Shown: in pieces, positions 20,092 through 22,218 of the stretch | Layout of the letters: the number at the start of each line of letters is the position of its first letter | How positions within the stretch are numbered: position 1 is the stretch's first letter | Origin: Sphaerochaeta sp. | GTDB lineage: Bacteria > Spirochaetota > Spirochaetia > Sphaerochaetales > Sphaerochaetaceae | Direction: 5' to 3' | Assembly (NCBI GenBank): GCA_003456855.1 | Contig: DMOO01000131.1 | Location: 1-22,218 of the forward strand | Length of the DNA: 22,218 bases | Made by a program: the position numbers and the translations under genes | The notes under the pieces: model-generated | What the model saw: the letters and a program-made list of their open reading frames with translations, nothing else | What the model was told of the DNA's origin: nothing | Databases searched by the model: none

Positions 20092-20568
20092 TCAGGACTC
20101 CGTGACCCTCTTCCCGGAAATGTGTTCAGGAACAAGCTCAAGACAGAGTACGCGATGGAAGGCGTGCTCCATCTCCATGTTGAGGTAGCCCTCGTCGTCA
20201 GTGAACTTCTTGGTAAGCTTTATGCATATGTCACGCATCCTGTCAGGGTCATCCACAATGTGCATGCGTCCGAACACCACAACACTTCTGAAATGAAGCG
20301 GCCACTGCCCTTCAATCCTTGTTCCTTCGTCATGGACGCAGTAGCTGACCTTGTCGCATTTTGCAATGGCATCCAGTTTGTGCCCCTCTTTCCCGCAATG
20401 GAAGTAGATATGCCCATCCTCTTCGCAGTAAAGGTGGTTCAAAGGAATTCCATAGGGATAGCCATCATCGCCTATCATTGAGAGAACGCCTCTCTTCTGG
20501 TCCTTGAGAATCTTGATGCACTCCTCTGTGCCTATCTGCTGTTTTGATCTCAATAAGGGTCTGAACAT
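20092..20568 (-). CDS. Pyridoxamine-phosphate-oxidase-like flavin protein (NimA-type)
   Basis: 158 residues with the split-barrel FMN-binding fold. It starts MFRPLLRSKQQIGTEECIKI, then GVLSMIGDDGYPYGIPLNHLY (beta pair at the flavin edge), IYFHCGKEGHKLDAI, KVSYCVHDEG, and SVVVFGRMHIVDDPDRM. This is the pattern of small PNPOx-like proteins that include 5-nitroimidazole reductases (Nim). It is probably a flavin- or F420-type reductase of unknown substrate and not a true PdxH. ATG 20568 has AAGGAG about 6 nt upstream. It lies 11 nt after threonine synthase on the same strand, so the two share an mRNA. Confidence 0.87.
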   Translation of the reverse strand: MFRPLLRSKQQIGTEECIKILKDQKRGVLSMIGDDGYPYGIPLNHLYCEEDGHIYFHCGKEGHKLDAIAKCDKVSYCVHDEGTRIEGQWPLHFRSVVVFGRMHIVDDPDRMRDICIKLTKKFTDDEGYLNMEMEHAFHRVLCLELVPEHISGKRVTES

Positions 20569-20579
20569 AAGCTCTCCTT

Positions 20580-21674
20580 TCAATGGTCGGATTTGAGTCC
20601 TGCTCCGCACATTGTGATCAGGCAGTCCGGTGTGGGACCATATTTCTCGCAATATGCAAGGTAGGCTGCGTAGTTGGCGGCCGTTGTGTGCTCGCAGTAT
20701 ACACCCTTGAGTGCCAACTTGGAACGGGCATCCAGGATCCTGTCTTCAGGTGCATGGATGAAGCGAATCTGGTATTTTCTGACAAACTCGAGAATCTCTG
20801 AACCACGCATCGGCTTGCCTATTGCAATTCCCTCTGCGATTGTAGGTGCAGGCTGGACCTTTGCAGGTTCCGAAAGGCCATGCTCTGCGGCCTTGAGAAG
20901 AGGGTCGCAGGTCTCGGTCTGCAGTGCGATTATCTGAGGCATGTGGTCAATGCAGCCGGACTCAAGCAGATGCTCAAGGGCATGCATCACACCAAGGAAC
21001 AGGGTTCCGTTGCCAACAGGGATTATGATGTTCTCCGGAATCCTGTGAAGCTGCTCGTAGGTTTCATAGATGTAGGTCTTTGTGCCTTCGTAGAAGAATG
21101 GGTTGTACACATGGTTCGCATAGTAGACACCATCCCTCTCAACCTTCTCCCTGCAGACATCGGCGCAATGGTCACGGCTTCCCGGAACCACTGTACAGGT
21201 GGCACCATGGGCGCGGATCATGTCTATCTTCTTTGGACTGGTGCCCTCAGGAACGAAGATCTCACAGGAAATACCGGCCTTTGCGCAATAAGCCGCCACC
21301 GCATTGCCTGCGTTGCCGCTGCTGTCCTGGACAACCTTGTCCACACCAATTGATTTGCAATGGGCAACCAGCACGGCCGCTCCGCGGTCCTTGAAGGAAA
21401 GGGTCGGCATGAAGTAGTCCATCTTCAGAAGGACATTCTCATCAAGGTGCACTATAGGGCTCATGCCCTCGCCTAATGACACACTTCTCCAGGACTCATC
21501 CTCAAGAGCCATGAAGGCCCTGTACCTGAACAGGCTCCATTCATCACAATCGATCTTTGATAAATCAAACTTTTCAGGCTTGAAATCAAGCCTCCAGAGG
21601 CCACCGCAGTCGCAATGTGCTTTTCTGGTAGTAGTGCTCTCGCGTCTTCCGCATTTCGGACAATAGAATTCCAT
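20580..21674 (-). CDS. thrC: Threonine synthase-like PLP enzyme
   Basis: 364 residues. The N-terminal zinc-ribbon-like pair CPKCG (5-9) and CDCGG (21-25) is followed by the fold-type II PLP domain. The cofactor lysine is K95 in TLSFKDRGAA, the phosphate-binding and Ser/Asn region is QDSSGNAGNAVAAY, and the Gly loop is PVGNGTLFLG. The enzyme turns O-phospho-homoserine into threonine, with SLGEGMSPIVHL (substrate end) near residue 66. The ending GAGLKSDH fits the family. The start ATG 21672-21674 is preceded by GGTGGAG and a run of eight G. Other fold-type II enzymes (threonine dehydratase, cysteate synthase) are less likely but possible. No other threonine-pathway gene is in the window. Confidence 0.88.
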   Translation of the reverse strand: MEFYCPKCGRRESTTTRKAHCDCGGLWRLDFKPEKFDLSKIDCDEWSLFRYRAFMALEDESWRSVSLGEGMSPIVHLDENVLLKMDYFMPTLSFKDRGAAVLVAHCKSIGVDKVVQDSSGNAGNAVAAYCAKAGISCEIFVPEGTSPKKIDMIRAHGATCTVVPGSRDHCADVCREKVERDGVYYANHVYNPFFYEGTKTYIYETYEQLHRIPENIIIPVGNGTLFLGVMHALEHLLESGCIDHMPQIIALQTETCDPLLKAAEHGLSEPAKVQPAPTIAEGIAIGKPMRGSEILEFVRKYQIRFIHAPEDRILDARSKLALKGVYCEHTTAANYAAYLAYCEKYGPTPDCLITMCGAGLKSDH

Positions 21675-21680
21675 GCTCCA

Positions 21681-21688
21681 CCCCCCCC
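21681..21688. repeat. Run of eight C (G on the thrC strand) before the thrC ribosome site
   Basis: The tract sits between a possible -10 (TATGAT, 21711-21706) and the GGTGGAG of thrC. A G tract this long can slip during replication and would change spacing or translation strength. It is the longest G or C run I noticed. Confidence 0.8.
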
Positions 21689-21706
21689 TATAGAGAATTC
21701 AGTCTA

Positions 21707-22218
21707 TCATATCACACAGCATTTACTTGTCGTCTTGGTTCTCTCGAAGACAATGCTCTTCATGTCCCCATAGCTGTATTCGTCCTGCTTGCAGACTATC
21801 GGGCAGGCCTCTTCACAGCCAAGCTCCTTCATTATTCGCACATAGGGGCACGAATGGATGTTGAAACGGACCTCTGTCCTGTCCTTGGAGATGTCCTCCC
21901 TCTCAAATCCCGCCTTGTTGCCGAACATGGTCTCTGCAATCTTTCTGCATAAGGCAATGAATATCCTTGGTGGGAATCTGTCAAGCTTGGCCTTCTTCTC
22001 CAAGGCACCGGGCTTCCAGACCTCATCAAGAAGTTTGATGGTCTCCTCCGAGCCCAAGACCTCTTTCAGTGGAATGTAGATTGCAGCGATATTGTACGCC
22101 GCCGTGACATGCATCTTCTCGTAGCCTTTGACATCCCCGAAGCGTTTCCCATACTCCTCACCCAAAGCCATGGCCTTCCTGAAGACATCCGCAGGATGCC
22201 AGACTGAGGGCCATCGTA
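21707..22218 (-). CDS. ATC-hydrolase-like protein (PF14196 family), 5' end missing
   Basis: 169 residues are visible and the frame is still open at the right edge (RWPSVWHPADVFRKA precedes the first Met at 22171), so that Met is not the true start. The C-terminal half reads VRFNIHSCPYVRIMKELGCE, EACPIVCKQDEYSYG, and then FERTKTTSKCCVI. It shares the Cys-x-x-layout and the F-x-RTKT segment with the protein at 12592-13158 (DFKRTKTL). The two are paralogs. Family members are linked to L-2-amino-thiazoline-4-carboxylate hydrolysis in one proven case; the function of this one is unknown. It lies upstream of thrC on the same strand with a 32-nt gap. Confidence 0.8.
   Translation of the reverse strand, partial: RWPSVWHPADVFRKAMALGEEYGKRFGDVKGYEKMHVTAAYNIAAIYIPLKEVLGSEETIKLLDEVWKPGALEKKAKLDRFPPRIFIALCRKIAETMFGNKAGFEREDISKDRTEVRFNIHSCPYVRIMKELGCEEACPIVCKQDEYSYGDMKSIVFERTKTTSKCCVI

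Noticed and set aside
1..22218. CRISPR arrays, tRNA/rRNA genes, transposases, phage genes
   Set aside because: I saw no repeat-spacer pattern, no cloverleaf or rRNA-like stretch, and no recognisable mobile-element protein in any frame.

Overview
The window looks like chromosomal DNA from a spirochaete, most likely of the Sphaerochaeta type. The clues are a binding-protein signal peptide followed by an SGAPEA-type stretch, moderate G+C, and the mix of transporters with anaerobe-type enzymes (ATP-dependent PEP carboxykinase, a KtrAB K+ system, an M42 peptidase, DUF4186, DUF3737 and UPF0397 proteins). The genus is inference. There is no sign of phage, insertion sequences, CRISPR, tRNA or rRNA. 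The genes are dense and housekeeping-like.

Layout, left to right. The 5' part of pckA and a YiaK-type oxidoreductase lie on the minus strand (1-1677). A divergent plus-strand pair follows, a metallophosphoesterase and a ParB-fold DGNHR protein, then a YwaF-like membrane protein (1799-4227). Next is a minus-strand micro-locus (4236-4668) with a 30-residue lipoprotein and a small PQ-loop-like membrane protein. A three-gene ABC uptake operon with a twin-operator promoter spans 4759-7590. KtrB, KtrA and an esterase form one minus-strand run (7652-10366). An M42 peptidase, a glutaredoxin-like protein and a CmpB-type membrane protein form another (10417-12555). An ATC-hydrolase-like protein is divergent from an MFS transporter plus a SAM hydroxide adenosyltransferase-like protein (12592-15327). 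A complete ECF transporter (T, fused A-A', S; 15311-18483) faces that pair. DUF2007 and DUF3737 proteins are divergent from a DUF4186 protein (18552-20088). The right end holds a PNPOx-like protein, threonine synthase, and a second ATC-hydrolase-like gene cut by the window edge.

The genes are mostly familiar families, and the unusual content is in how expression is wired. (1) At 4521-4583 one hairpin appears to be both the terminator of the micro-lipoprotein and a lock on the next gene's Shine-Dalgarno. A strong internal promoter would start RNA inside the left arm of the hairpin and so release the lock. (2) The ECF T-component has no ATG, GTG or TTG ahead of its conserved N-terminus. A strong Shine-Dalgarno points to an AUA codon overlapping the ATPase stop (ATAG). 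(3) Three genes (ecfA, the CmpB-like gene, DUF4186) lack a usable Shine-Dalgarno but have good -35/-10 elements ending 6-10 nt from the ATG, as expected for leaderless or near-leaderless mRNAs. (4) Several promoters carry clear dyads: twin 18-bp palindromes at the ABC operon, an inverted repeat joining two divergent -35 boxes at 19681-19708, and a dyad over the yiaK -10.

All family calls are from reading the protein sequences, without database searches. Promoters and operators are pattern matches and have not been tested.
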